DNA from: Mycolicibacterium sp. TUM20985 | GTDB taxonomy: Bacteria > Actinomycetota > Actinomycetes > Mycobacteriales > Mycobacteriaceae | DNA: 64,000 nucleotides | Reading direction: 5' to 3' | NCBI RefSeq assembly: GCF_030295745.1 | Contig: NZ_AP027291.1 | Location: forward strand, 2,914,001 to 2,978,000 | In this document: positions 8,373-16,305 of the stretch, in pieces | Position numbering within the stretch: the stretch's first letter is position 1 | Layout of the letters: each line of letters starts with the position of its first letter | Notes under the pieces: generated by a model | Told to the model about the DNA's origin: nothing | The model's input: the letters and a program-made list of their open reading frames with translations, nothing else | Database searches by the model: none | Position numbers and translations under genes: made by a program

Positions 8373-9043
8373 GTGTTCGTGAAGGCCCACAGGCGACCGG
8401 ACGAAGGCACTGGCGGTGACGACGAGGAGGTGGCGGTGACCTTCGTCGACATGTCGGGATTCACCGCTCTCACCGACGCTCGTGGCGATTATCTGGCCGC
8501 CGAGCCGGCCGAGGCGTTCGTGGCGCTGACCCGCGCCGCGCTCGGTGCCCGCGATCGCCTTCTCAAGACCATCGGTGATGCCGCGCTGTTCACCTCGCCC
8601 ACACCGCACGACGCGCTCGCGGCATTGGGCCGGATCATCGCCGGCGCACACAGCGCAGGCTCGTTCCCGATCGTGCGTGCTGGCGTCGACGTCGGCCCGG
8701 TCGTGCCCATCGGTGAGGAGATCTACGGGTCCACCGTCAACGTGGCCGCGTGTCTCGCCGCGGCGGCCGGCCCCATCAGATCCTGGGTACCCGGCCCAGC
8801 CACCGACCGGGAAACCCCAGGCGCTGCGCAACATCCAGGAACCCGTCGCGCTATTCGCCATCGTGGACCCCCGCATGTCCTCGCGCTCAGATCGATCCGT
8901 CTGCCGCATGCGACTCGACGATCCCGCCGTCATCACCACCCAGGGCCACCGCGGCGTCGAGTACCGCTTCTGTTCCACGATCTGCGCCCGGCGCTTCAGG
9001 ACGCGTCCCCAGGCAATTCGCTGCGGCCGCCCACTGCGCGCAC
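8373..9043 (+). pseudogene. Class III cyclase-YHS fusion, frameshifted
   Basis: The first frame encodes a class III adenylate/guanylate cyclase domain: VAVTFVDMSGFTALTD, LLKTIGDAALFTSP, IVRAGVDVGPVV and EIYGSTVNVAACLAAAAGP. Then the frame is lost near 8770: HQILGT continues in a second frame, and QALRNIQEPVALFAIVD plus a YHS metal-binding domain (VCRMRLDD...GVEYRFCSTICARRF) in a third. Comparison with the intact homologue at 26022-26702 shows that about 20 residues are also missing at the break. Start GTG with GAGGGAGG ahead. Assembly error could explain one shift but not the loss of residues. Confidence 0.75.
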
Positions 9044-9148
9044 CCGGTGCTGCCCTACCCAACCCAAGACACCCCGTGAGGAGATCGACAACGTGCCTCC
9101 ACCAAGTGCCCCAGTGCTGATCAGCTCATCAACGAAGGAGAGGAAGAA

Positions 9149-9661
9149 ATGTTTGAGTTCACCGAAGAGATCCTGATCGAGGCGCCGCCGACGACGGTGT
9201 GGGATGTCATGTACGACCTGGAGGGGTGGTGGCCAGCGTCCAATCCCGAGCATCTCAGCGTGGAACGCCTCGATGAGGGTGGCGAGATCGCGGTGGGCAC
9301 ACGACTGCGGATCCGGGAGAAGATCGCCGGAATCCCCGGCGAAGCGGTGGGCACGATCACCCGCCTCGAGCCCGGTGTGGCGGTGACCTGGGAGGCGCCC
9401 CAGGCCCGCTACCGCTGGTTGGGCGTGACCGTCACGATGGGCGAAGGGGTTACCTGGCGCCTGACACCCGGGTCCGCTGACACCACCCGCCTCAGTGCCC
9501 ACGTTTGGGCGTACTTCCCGCCCCACCTGGGTGGGCGCCTGCTCGAATTCGCCTTCACCCGGGTGCTCGACGGCATCGCCAAGGACCGCGAGCACGCCCG
9601 CACCGAGCTGCGCTACCTCAAACGCACCATCGAGGTCGCCCAGGATTCGTCCACGACGTGA
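9149..9661 (+). CDS. SRPBCC-fold (polyketide cyclase/START-like) protein
   Basis: 170 residues that match the START/Bet v1-like ligand-binding fold: an opening beta strand FEFTEEILIEAPPTTVWDVM, the helix-strand pattern, GTRLRIREKIAGIPGEAVGTI, and a long C-terminal helix ending TELRYLKRTIEVA. GGAGAGGAAG ahead of the ATG. The usual role is binding or chemistry on a small hydrophobic ligand; the ligand is unknown. It stands alone between the broken cyclase and a convergent tetR. Confidence 0.75.
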   Translation: MFEFTEEILIEAPPTTVWDVMYDLEGWWPASNPEHLSVERLDEGGEIAVGTRLRIREKIAGIPGEAVGTITRLEPGVAVTWEAPQARYRWLGVTVTMGEGVTWRLTPGSADTTRLSAHVWAYFPPHLGGRLLEFAFTRVLDGIAKDREHARTELRYLKRTIEVAQDSSTT

Positions 9662-9707
9662 CCGGCGAATCGGGCTGTGCCGTAACGGTTCCGGGCTGAT
9701 CTGCCGG

Positions 9708-10307
9708 TCATCGGCGGGTACCGGTGGCGGTGCGGGACGTGGCCAACAGGTCCAGTGCGGCCAGGATCTCCTCGGCAGTGGGTGCGGTCGCTGGATCTAG
9801 TAGCCATTGAATCGCCAGCCCGTCGAACAGGGCGATCATCAGCGAGGCGAACACGCGCGAATCACGGCCGGAAGTCTGAGGAGACCCGGCCGGTCGCGGC
9901 GGGCCGTGGGATGCGACGACGTCCCGGAATTCACCGTAGGCCGCGGCCAGCGCCCGCCGGATGTCCTCGTCACGTTCGGCTGCCGCGAAACCCTCCACCG
10001 CCGCGACGACGTAGCCGCGATCATTCGCCAGAGTCGCGACGAACCGGCGCACACTATGATCCACCCGTTCGTTCAGCGACGACTCCGGCGCGGTGTCGAT
10101 CACCGACATCGTGGTCTGACCCCATCGGCGCAGCGTCTCGGCCAACGCTGCGCGGACCAGCGCGTCCTTGGATCCGTAGTAGTAGTTGACCGACGGCAGA
10201 TGGGTACCCGCCTCGGCCACGATGGCCCGCGTGGTGATCCGGCCAAGACCCTCACGGGTCAACAACGCGATCGTCGCGTTCAGCAACCGGTCCCGGGTAT
10301 CCATCAC
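9708..10307 (-). CDS. TetR/AcrR-family transcriptional repressor
   Basis: 199 residues with an N-terminal helix-turn-helix (RITTRAIVAEAGTHLPSVNYYYGSKDALV, about 20-50) and a variable helical ligand domain. It is divergent from a flavin monooxygenase gene and the 42-bp gap is almost filled by a 27-bp palindrome, the likely operator for both genes. The C-terminal half resembles the TetR_C_17-like domain only loosely, so ligand prediction is not possible. Confidence 0.9.
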   Translation of the reverse strand: MMDTRDRLLNATIALLTREGLGRITTRAIVAEAGTHLPSVNYYYGSKDALVRAALAETLRRWGQTTMSVIDTAPESSLNERVDHSVRRFVATLANDRGYVVAAVEGFAAAERDEDIRRALAAAYGEFRDVVASHGPPRPAGSPQTSGRDSRVFASLMIALFDGLAIQWLLDPATAPTAEEILAALDLLATSRTATGTRR

Positions 10308-10312
10308 CCAAT

Positions 10313-10339
10313 CCTAACAAACGTTAGTAACGATTGTTA
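10313..10339. promoter_or_regulatory. TetR operator, 27-bp palindrome
   Basis: The arms CTAACAA and TTGTTAG enclose CGTTAGTAACG; only one base pair in each arm breaks perfect symmetry. It sits between the divergent starts of tetR (10307) and the monooxygenase (10350), so one dimer pair could block both promoters. Confidence 0.75.
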
Positions 10340-10349
10340 GAATGCGTCC

Positions 10350-11429
10350 GTGTCCACTCACCAATCCAGGAACGCCGTGGTCGTCGGTGCGGGCCCCGCC
10401 GGGCTGGCCGCCGCCGCGATGCTCGCGCACACCGGGATTTCCACCGTCGTGCTGGAACGCGGCGACGCGGTCACCGAGAGCTGGCGACATCGCTACGACG
10501 GGCTGCGACTCAACACCGTGCGGTGGATGTCGTCGCTGCCGGGTTTTCGGATGGCCCGTGACCTCGGCGCCTGGCCCGACCGCGACTCGTGGGTGACCTA
10601 CCTGGAGCGCTACGCATCAGCCCACCACCGCATCGACACCGACGCCGACGGATGGCTGCTTCGATCGCCGGGTGGTGACCGCCGGGCCTCCACGGTCGTC
10701 GTCGCCACCGGTCATGACCACACACCCGTCATCCCCAACTGGCCGGGTCGCGCCGGCTTCACCGGCGAGTTGCTGCACTCGGCCCAGTTCTGCAGTGCCG
10801 GGGAGTTCCGCGGCCGCGACGTCCTGGTCGTCGGCTCGGGCAACTCCGCCACCGAGATCGCACACTTCCTGGTTTCGGGCGGCGCGGGCCGCGTCCAGCT
10901 CTCGGTCCGCACACCCCCGCTGGTCCTGCAGCGGAAGTGCATCGGGCTCCCGCTCACCGCATTCGCCCTACCAGGACGGCTACTGCCCGACCGGGTCATC
11001 GACGCCGCGGGCCGGGCGTTGGCGCGCATCATGCACGGCGACCTACGGCCGTTCGGGTTGCCGCCCTCCCCACGCGGTTTGTCCCGGATGCGGCACACCT
11101 ACTGGTCGCCCCCAATGGACAGCGGCTTCGTCGCCGACCTCAAGAACCGGGCGATCGAGGTGGTCCCCGCCGTCGAGCGCCTCGACGACACCTACGTCCA
11201 TCTCGCAGATGGACGACGGGTCCGACCGGACGCGCTCATCGCGGCGACCGGCTACCACAGCGGACTCGAACCCCTGGTGGGCCATCTAGACGTTCTCGAC
11301 GACGCCGGTCAACCCACCGCGCGAAACCCGCGGCCCCACTTGCACTTCGCCGGGTTCCGATTCGGCCTCGCCGCGTTGCTGCCCTACATCGGCAAAGACG
11401 CCCGCGCCATCGCTCACACAGAGCGGTGA
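10350..11429 (+). CDS. Flavin-containing monooxygenase / FAD-dependent oxidoreductase
   Basis: Predicted NADPH- and FAD-dependent oxygenase of a small organic substrate. 359 residues: FAD Rossmann motif VVVGAGPAGLAAAAML at 8-24, second dinucleotide motif VLVVGSGNSATEIA near residues 158-171 for NADPH, and the ATGYH motif (near 290) typical of class B flavoprotein monooxygenases. The GTG start follows the TetR palindrome directly. Controlled by the adjacent TetR by inference. Confidence 0.85.
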   Translation: MSTHQSRNAVVVGAGPAGLAAAAMLAHTGISTVVLERGDAVTESWRHRYDGLRLNTVRWMSSLPGFRMARDLGAWPDRDSWVTYLERYASAHHRIDTDADGWLLRSPGGDRRASTVVVATGHDHTPVIPNWPGRAGFTGELLHSAQFCSAGEFRGRDVLVVGSGNSATEIAHFLVSGGAGRVQLSVRTPPLVLQRKCIGLPLTAFALPGRLLPDRVIDAAGRALARIMHGDLRPFGLPPSPRGLSRMRHTYWSPPMDSGFVADLKNRAIEVVPAVERLDDTYVHLADGRRVRPDALIAATGYHSGLEPLVGHLDVLDDAGQPTARNPRPHLHFAGFRFGLAALLPYIGKDARAIAHTER

Positions 11430-11711
11430 TGGTGCGTCCGCGCCTGTTGACCACAATCCCGAGCACCCGGTGACTGACGTTGCGACTCTGACCTCACAGC
11501 GTCTCGCAGCGCGGTGCCCGGGATGACTGCACATCGAACCTCGTCCGCAATCGATATGTGCGGCAACCCCGGAATTCCGCGCCGCACCGGCACTGTCGAG
11601 CCCATGCGATGGCGGGTTCAGACACACTCAAGGCGAGATGCAGCAGATCGACGACTGGCTCGCAGCGCTTGGCCCGGGCGGTTGAGCATTCGCGCTTCGA
11701 CGCTCCTAACA

Positions 11712-11890
11712 CCAACCCTTGCGTTGGCACGCTCGAACGGTAGCCACGGCTCGTGCGCCGGCGTCGGTGAGTTGCATGGGGCGTCCACGGTCGGCGCGGA
11801 TCAGCAGTTGAGCGCCGAGTTCATGTTCGATGCGATTGATCTGGTTTACCAGCGTGAACTGGTGCACGCCGTCAGCTATGCGGCAGAAGG
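11712..11890 (-). pseudogene. LysR-type regulator, DNA-binding domain relic
   Basis: One minus-strand frame reads HQFTLVNQINRIEHELGAQL, then LIRADRGRPMQLTDAGARAV, the recognition helix and wing of a LysR-like helix-turn-helix, then stops soon after. There is no start codon context and no effector domain on either side, so only a fragment of about 55 residues remains. The rest of 11430-12205 shows no supportable gene. Confidence 0.5.
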
Positions 11891-12205
11891 TGATGATTTA
11901 TTTCCTCGTCGACGTTTCCCGGGACCCGCTCAATCCGGGCGAATTCGTCACGCGTCGCGGCTCTGGACCACACGGCGGCTACGTCGCCGATCGCCTTCAC
12001 TCGGACACGGAACCCGGCTCCGACGTGAGAGGTGGCGCCGCGCCGCGCGACCTCCCCGTCGCGCGGCACGACACCGGGCCAAATGGCATGCCCCGGGCCT
12101 AGTTTAAGCCGCCAAACTCGAACGGGACGGGGATGACGGCCAGCGTTCATCTCGCCGCGGTAAACACGCTTGCAGGACACATTTCCACCAACGGGGCAGA
12201 CAACA

Positions 12206-12496
12206 ATGACTGAACGGGGCCTGCGGGCAGATCCAGCGTCGCGGCGCGTGATCGACCTGGCGATCGGGATTCTGATGGGACTGCGCGGATGCTCCGAACA
12301 GGACGCATTCAACGACCTCGTCGGCGCAGTGCACGACACCGGCATCGGTCCGGGAGCGCTGGCTGGTGCGTTGGTGGGCCAGGTCGGGGGTTCCGAGGCT
12401 CCGTTCCCGCATCGCACGGAGATGATGCACCGGTGGGGCCACCTGATGGCCGACCGGGTCAGCGCCAGGAACGACACGGCCGACTGCACGGGGTGA
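12206..12496 (+). CDS. Small ANTAR-domain RNA-binding regulator
   Basis: 96 residues. The segment RRVIDLAIGILMGLRGCSEQ followed by a second helix pair (FNDLVGAVHDTGIGPGALAGALV) matches the three-helix ANTAR fold, which binds paired hairpins in nascent mRNA and prevents termination. No GAF or PAS sensor domain is fused, so it may be a stand-alone ANTAR protein. ATG at 12206 is preferred over the in-frame TTG at 12170. Target unknown. Confidence 0.6.
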   Translation: MTERGLRADPASRRVIDLAIGILMGLRGCSEQDAFNDLVGAVHDTGIGPGALAGALVGQVGGSEAPFPHRTEMMHRWGHLMADRVSARNDTADCTG

Positions 12497-12524
12497 GGAC
12501 GCATCCGGTGCGGATCGCGACAGT

Positions 12525-12932
12525 TTAACCGGACTGGCGATGCCCGTCCTGCGCTGTGGGCGACGCCAATCCGAACCGTTCGTCGAAGGCCGACATCCGT
12601 TGCGGGGAGCCGTGTTCGACCTCGCAGAGAAGTTGGCGCAAACGTGGTTCGGCGTCCTGGCCGCGGTAGCAGTCCAACCAGCTGGCGACGGTGGCGATCA
12701 GGTCGTGGCCGAGCGGGATTCGGTGCTGGACGATCGCGGTGAGCAGGGCGTCGATCGCTTCGAACACCTCGCCGATCCCGATCCCGATGTAGATGCGATC
12801 GGCGTCGGATCTGCTCAGATAGGTGCGCGCCGCGGCGGCGAGTTCCCAGGCCACGCCATCGTCGTGGGGTGCTCGTCGCTCCAGTGCTTTGCGGGGTGTG
12901 GACACCGTGGCCTCATTTTGGTCGGCGGTCAT
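12525..12932 (-). CDS. Conserved hypothetical, mostly helical
   Basis: About 135 residues from ATG 12932, which has GAGGCAG upstream. Helices around VAWELAAAARTYLSRSDADR and VFEAIDALLTAIVQHRIPLG are visible; no catalytic or metal motif is seen and the N-terminal 25 residues look disordered. It is convergent with the ANTAR gene and divergent from the small helical proteins on the right. Function not recognised. Confidence 0.5.
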   Translation of the reverse strand: MTADQNEATVSTPRKALERRAPHDDGVAWELAAAARTYLSRSDADRIYIGIGIGEVFEAIDALLTAIVQHRIPLGHDLIATVASWLDCYRGQDAEPRLRQLLCEVEHGSPQRMSAFDERFGLASPTAQDGHRQSG

Positions 12933-13108
12933 GGTCTGCCTCATACGGTAGGGCGTGTGGTCGGCCCGCGCGCGACGTTGTCGGCTCCGGGCGGCTGCCC
13001 GACCTGGCACAGCCGTCCGCAGCCCAAGTGTTGGCTCGCCGTTGGCCGTCTGGCTGTCATTCGTTCATCCCGGTTGTGCGATCGCACCGGGTTGGCCAAG
13101 ATGTAGGG

Positions 13109-13330
13109 ATGGTCGTCAGCGTCGAAGAGGATCGTTTGATCGGGCAAGTCGTCGATCGGCTGTTGGCGGGATTTCCACAGGTTTCCGCGGACACCGTGCA
13201 CGACATCGCGGGGTCGGTTCACCATCGGTTCGACGAGGCGAAGATCCGAGATTTCGTTCCTCTGTTCGTCGAACGGAAAACCAAGGAGAAGCTTGCGAAT
13301 CTCGCCGACACTGCCGCACATCCCGTCTAA
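13109..13330 (+). CDS. Three-helix-bundle dimerisation-type small protein
   Basis: 73 residues, ATG 13109. The pattern VVDRLLAGFPQVSADTVHDI, then HHRFDEAKIRDFVPLFVERKTKE, matches the small three-helix domain that is often found alone or fused ahead of arsenate reductase-like phosphatases in actinobacteria. No phosphatase follows here, so its partner is not in view. The next gene starts inside its 3' end. Confidence 0.6.
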   Translation: MVVSVEEDRLIGQVVDRLLAGFPQVSADTVHDIAGSVHHRFDEAKIRDFVPLFVERKTKEKLANLADTAAHPV

Positions 13331-13601
13331 TCAGCCTCCCACCGAAGCCGATTTCGCGCAGGCGGCCGCCATGGCCGACGTCTTGGCCCTTCTGATCGCC
13401 GACCGTGATGCCCAACTGGTCGCTCTGGACGCCGACGCCGCCCAAGCAGCCAAGGACGGGGCACTGCGAGCGGCCCGGGCGATCCACGCCAAGTCGCTGG
13501 AACTGCGGCGCGAGCTCGACCACATTCACGCGATGGAACACCGACTCATCCGACGGTTCTTCCACGCCCGCGGACCATTGGCGGCCGTCCCGGCTACCTG
13601 A
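13293..13601 (+). CDS. Hypothetical helical protein overlapping the three-helix gene
   Basis: 102 residues, probably one long coiled helix pair: MADVLALLIADRDAQLVALD, then KDGALRAARAIHAKSLELRRELDHI in pieces, rich in Ala, Asp and Arg. AAGGAG stands 5 bp before the TTG at 13293, which supports translational coupling with the preceding gene. No family recognised. Confidence 0.45.
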   Translation: MRISPTLPHIPSNQPPTEADFAQAAAMADVLALLIADRDAQLVALDADAAQAAKDGALRAARAIHAKSLELRRELDHIHAMEHRLIRRFFHARGPLAAVPAT

Positions 13602-13677
13602 CGGGCCGCATCGTCGCCCACGCCGGGTCCCCAACGCAGTTCCCCAGGGGCGCTACAGCTGAAGTCGCGGTGCGCTG

Positions 13678-13926
13678 GTGTCGGCTGCGACGCAGTGGCG
13701 GCACCGTGACGCCATGGGCATTGTCAAACACACTTCGGTCGAGGTGGGGAACCCGTCGCGGTATGCGCAACGACTCGAGGCTGCACAGCGGCACGCTGAC
13801 AGCGAAGTCGGCCAGGACCAGCGGGCGGTCGACGTCGACGTCGCACGCACTGGCGCCACTCCCGGCGGGGATGACACGTTGTGGTGGCCCGTCACCTACG
13901 AGGTCGTGCTTCGGCCGGTCGAGTAG
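13678..13926 (+). CDS. Possible small hypothetical protein
   Basis: 82 codons open in one frame with a plausible soluble end (TLWWPVTYEVVLRPVE) but no clear ribosome site and no family. ATG at 13714 is an alternative start. Kept only because codon bias in this frame looks mycobacterial. Confidence 0.22.
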   Translation: MSAATQWRHRDAMGIVKHTSVEVGNPSRYAQRLEAAQRHADSEVGQDQRAVDVDVARTGATPGGDDTLWWPVTYEVVLRPVE

Positions 13927-14284
13927 TCGACATCAGCCAACCCCCGATCACCCTGCACTGGGTGGCCAAGATTGCAGGGCGCCGCTACTCGACACGAAGT
14001 GATTCGGGGGCACACCAAGTAGTGTTGTGCAACAAGTGATTTCACCGATCAACTGCCAGAATCCCGTTGGCGTTGCCTGACGAGCTGCCGCGTCCTGGTA
14101 GCAGTCATCGAGTTCGCGTTCGAAGATCTCACGCGCAAACCCAACCGGGGTCGCGGCGGGCCGCTGTTGCGCCAGCGGCCCCCCGCGTCGGCATACACGA
14201 ATGGGCCCGGCGCCGCGAGACTACAACGGTAGCGGAGCAAGCCTTGCTCGACGCTGCAGTAACGGACCGTTGCAGGCCCGCAAT

Positions 14285-14318
14285 TGTTGCACATATTGCA
14301 ATGTCTGCATATATTGAC
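14285..14318. promoter_or_regulatory. AT-rich imperfect dyad upstream of the methyltransferase-like gene
   Basis: ATATTGCAATGT and CTGCATATAT form an imperfect inverted repeat, and TGCAYATATTG occurs twice, in otherwise GC-rich DNA, just before the ribosome site of the next gene. It resembles operators of ArsR/SmtB metal sensors. The rest of 13927-14284 holds no gene that I can support. Confidence 0.4.
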
Positions 14319-14334
14319 GGCGGAGGTGGCGTCA

Positions 14335-14940
14335 ATGGTCGCGGTGGGTGCGCTGGTCCTGTATTCGGTATTCGTTGCGCTCGGGTTCGGATGGCGCAGC
14401 TGGCGCCAGTATCGACGAACCGGATCGACGGGATTTCACGGGATTAGCGGCCGACCCGGGACACAGGAATGGCTTGCCGGCGTTGGCTTCGTCGTGGCCA
14501 TGGTTCTGGGCCTGTTCGCGCCGACACTGCAAATGCTCGACGTCGTCTCCCCCATCGCGCTCTTGGAGACGCCGTGGGTTCAGGCGTTCGGCACGGTGCT
14601 CGCACTGGCGGGCATGTCCGCAACGGTCTACGCGCAGAACTCCATGGGCGACTCGTGGCGGATCGGCGTCGACCCGCATGCGACCACGACTCTCATACGA
14701 CAAGGCGTCTTCGCGGTCATCCGAAACCCCATCTTCACGGCGATGCTGGTGTTCGCTGCCGGCGTCGCGTTGATGGTTCCGAACGTGCCGGCGATCGCAG
14801 CATTAGTGCTACTGGTGGTGACGATCGAGATGCAGGTCCGCGTGGTGGAGGAGCCCCATCTGCTGCGCGTCCACGGCGACGCCTACCGCACCTACGGTCG
14901 AGCCGTCGGCAGGTTCGTCCCAATGCTGGGACGAACATGA
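14335..14940 (+). CDS. Isoprenylcysteine carboxyl methyltransferase (ICMT)-like membrane protein
   Basis: 201 residues with about five transmembrane helices and the conserved C-terminal region GVFAVIRNPIFTAMLVFAAG, followed by EMQVRVVEEPHLLRVHGDAY, which matches the SAM-binding end of the ICMT/PEMT family (RxxRHPxY...EExxLxxxxGxxY). Bacterial members methylate lipids or unknown membrane substrates; the substrate here is unknown. GGAGG lies 8 bp ahead of ATG 14335. Convergent with the serine hydrolase gene, 18 bp apart. Confidence 0.75.
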   Translation: MVAVGALVLYSVFVALGFGWRSWRQYRRTGSTGFHGISGRPGTQEWLAGVGFVVAMVLGLFAPTLQMLDVVSPIALLETPWVQAFGTVLALAGMSATVYAQNSMGDSWRIGVDPHATTTLIRQGVFAVIRNPIFTAMLVFAAGVALMVPNVPAIAALVLLVVTIEMQVRVVEEPHLLRVHGDAYRTYGRAVGRFVPMLGRT

Positions 14941-14958
14941 CTCTCCGGCGGAAGGACA

Positions 14959-15750
14959 CTACCCCGGCGCCAGCAGAATCTGCGCCAGCCGTGTCGTGGT
15001 CTCCACGCCGTCGTCGTAGCCGCCCCCACCGTTCAGCGAGTTCATGACCGCCAGGGTGTAGCGCTGTTGGGGACCGGCGAATCCGACGCTGTTGACGACC
15101 CAGCCGCCCTGTTCCTGTGACCATCCGTTCTTGTTACCGGGGGCCATGGCCGCGCCCGCGCCCCAGACTCCCCACTGTTGATTGGAGTCGAGGTGCTGCA
15201 TCTCCGCCACGATGGCCGCGGTCTGGGCCGGCGGCAGTTTGGTGAGGGTGTAGTTCATCAGTCGGTCGAGGTCGTCACTGGTCGATTTCTGGAATCCCCA
15301 GTAGGGGTACCTGTCGCTGAAGCCCGGTTGCGCCTTCAGACTGGTCATTCCGTACCTCGGGAAATTGCGGTTGAACGCCATGTTGTCGGGTCCGCTGAAG
15401 CGTTCCCACAACGTGTCGGCGGCGGCGCTGTCTGAGGAGTGCATCATGTCGGCCATGAGCTGGTTGTCGGCCGGCGTCAGGGTGATCTGGCCAGCACGCG
15501 CCCGCGTCAGCAGGTCGATCACCATCGCGAGCTTGATGGTGGATGCGGTCCACATCATGGTTCCGGCCGCATCGTTTCGGTGAGCTTGTCCAGTCGTCCG
15601 GTCCCGGAGCACGTACCCGACGGTGCCGGGACGGGAGGCGAGGTATTCATTCGCCTGCGCGACACGCTGTCCCATGTCGGCGTTGGCGGCGGGCGTTGGC
15701 CCGCAGAGCAGAACCGTCACTGCGACGAGTCCCGTGACGAACGCCTTCAC
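14959..15750 (-). CDS. Secreted class A beta-lactamase-like serine hydrolase
   Basis: About 263 residues with a signal peptide ending AANADM. The class A / DD-peptidase pattern is visible: SxxK in TASTIKLAMV (near residue 68), an SxS/SxN-type motif in MMHSSDSAAAD (near 100), and a KNGWS motif in place of KTG (near 223). A convincing omega-loop ExxLN is not seen, so hydrolysis of beta-lactams is not assured; a wall carboxypeptidase-like or silent penicillin-binding role is possible. The GTG at 15750 opens the signal peptide. Operator C lies 53 bp upstream, which ties the gene to the blaI system. Confidence 0.75.
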   Translation of the reverse strand: MKAFVTGLVAVTVLLCGPTPAANADMGQRVAQANEYLASRPGTVGYVLRDRTTGQAHRNDAAGTMMWTASTIKLAMVIDLLTRARAGQITLTPADNQLMADMMHSSDSAAADTLWERFSGPDNMAFNRNFPRYGMTSLKAQPGFSDRYPYWGFQKSTSDDLDRLMNYTLTKLPPAQTAAIVAEMQHLDSNQQWGVWGAGAAMAPGNKNGWSQEQGGWVVNSVGFAGPQQRYTLAVMNSLNGGGGYDDGVETTTRLAQILLAPG

Positions 15751-15802
15751 GGAAGCAGCTTGCCCTCTCCCCCGCCACAAGGCCGACGGCGCGCCGGGGA
15801 AC

Positions 15803-15821
15803 CTACTATTTTCCTACGTAG
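15803..15821. promoter_or_regulatory. BlaI-type operator C
   Basis: CTACTATTTTCCTACGTAG is an exact CTAC-N11-GTAG match, placed upstream of the divergent serine hydrolase gene and 98 bp ahead of the arsR-like gene. Confidence 0.65.
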
Positions 15822-15918
15822 GCGGCGTCCGAGAGGACGTGGACGTGCCGATGACCTTACCTCGCGTCGTTCCACATGGCTTCCGCTACGACGCATCAAC
15901 AGACGTTAGTATATTGGA

Positions 15919-16305
15919 ATGGCCGAACCGCCGATCGAACACTGCGACTTGCTGTGCCTGGACTTACCGCACGCCGAGCGGATCCGCGGCCTGCTGCCGT
16001 CGTCGGCCGAGGCCGAACTCTTGGCGGTCGCGGCGAGGGCTCTGAGTGACCCGACTCGGCTGATTATCGCCTCTGCGCTTCTTCGGGGCGACGAACTGTG
16101 CGTGTGTGACATGGCCTGGGTGGTCGGCCATTCGCAGAACCTCGTGTCCCATCACCTGCGTCAACTGAAGATCGCCGGTTTGGTGACTTCTCGCCGTCAA
16201 GCTCGGATGGTGATGTATCAGCTCACTGACCGCGGCCGGTCCTTGACCGAGGCCGTCTTCGGAACTGTGGGCCGCCGGCCACACCGAGAGGCTCCCCATG
16301 TCTGA
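15919..16305 (+). CDS. ArsR/SmtB-family metal sensor, CadC-like
   Basis: 128-residue winged-helix repressor. The helix 3 signature ELCVCDMAWVV carries the paired Cys of CadC-type (alpha3N/alpha4C) sensors, and an N-terminal CDLLCLDLPH could give the other thiolates, so it probably senses Cd/Pb/Zn. Recognition helix NLVSHHLRQLKIAGLV follows. Its 3' end overlaps the P1B ATPase start by 8 bp, so it and its exporter form one operon and presumably autoregulate. An AT-rich segment (GTTAGTATATTGGA) lies just before the start. Confidence 0.88.
   Translation: MAEPPIEHCDLLCLDLPHAERIRGLLPSSAEAELLAVAARALSDPTRLIIASALLRGDELCVCDMAWVVGHSQNLVSHHLRQLKIAGLVTSRRQARMVMYQLTDRGRSLTEAVFGTVGRRPHREAPHV

Noticed and set aside
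11514..12107. Plus-strand frame of 197 codons after the monooxygenase
   Set aside because: Covers the LysR relic in antisense; no motif, no ribosome site.
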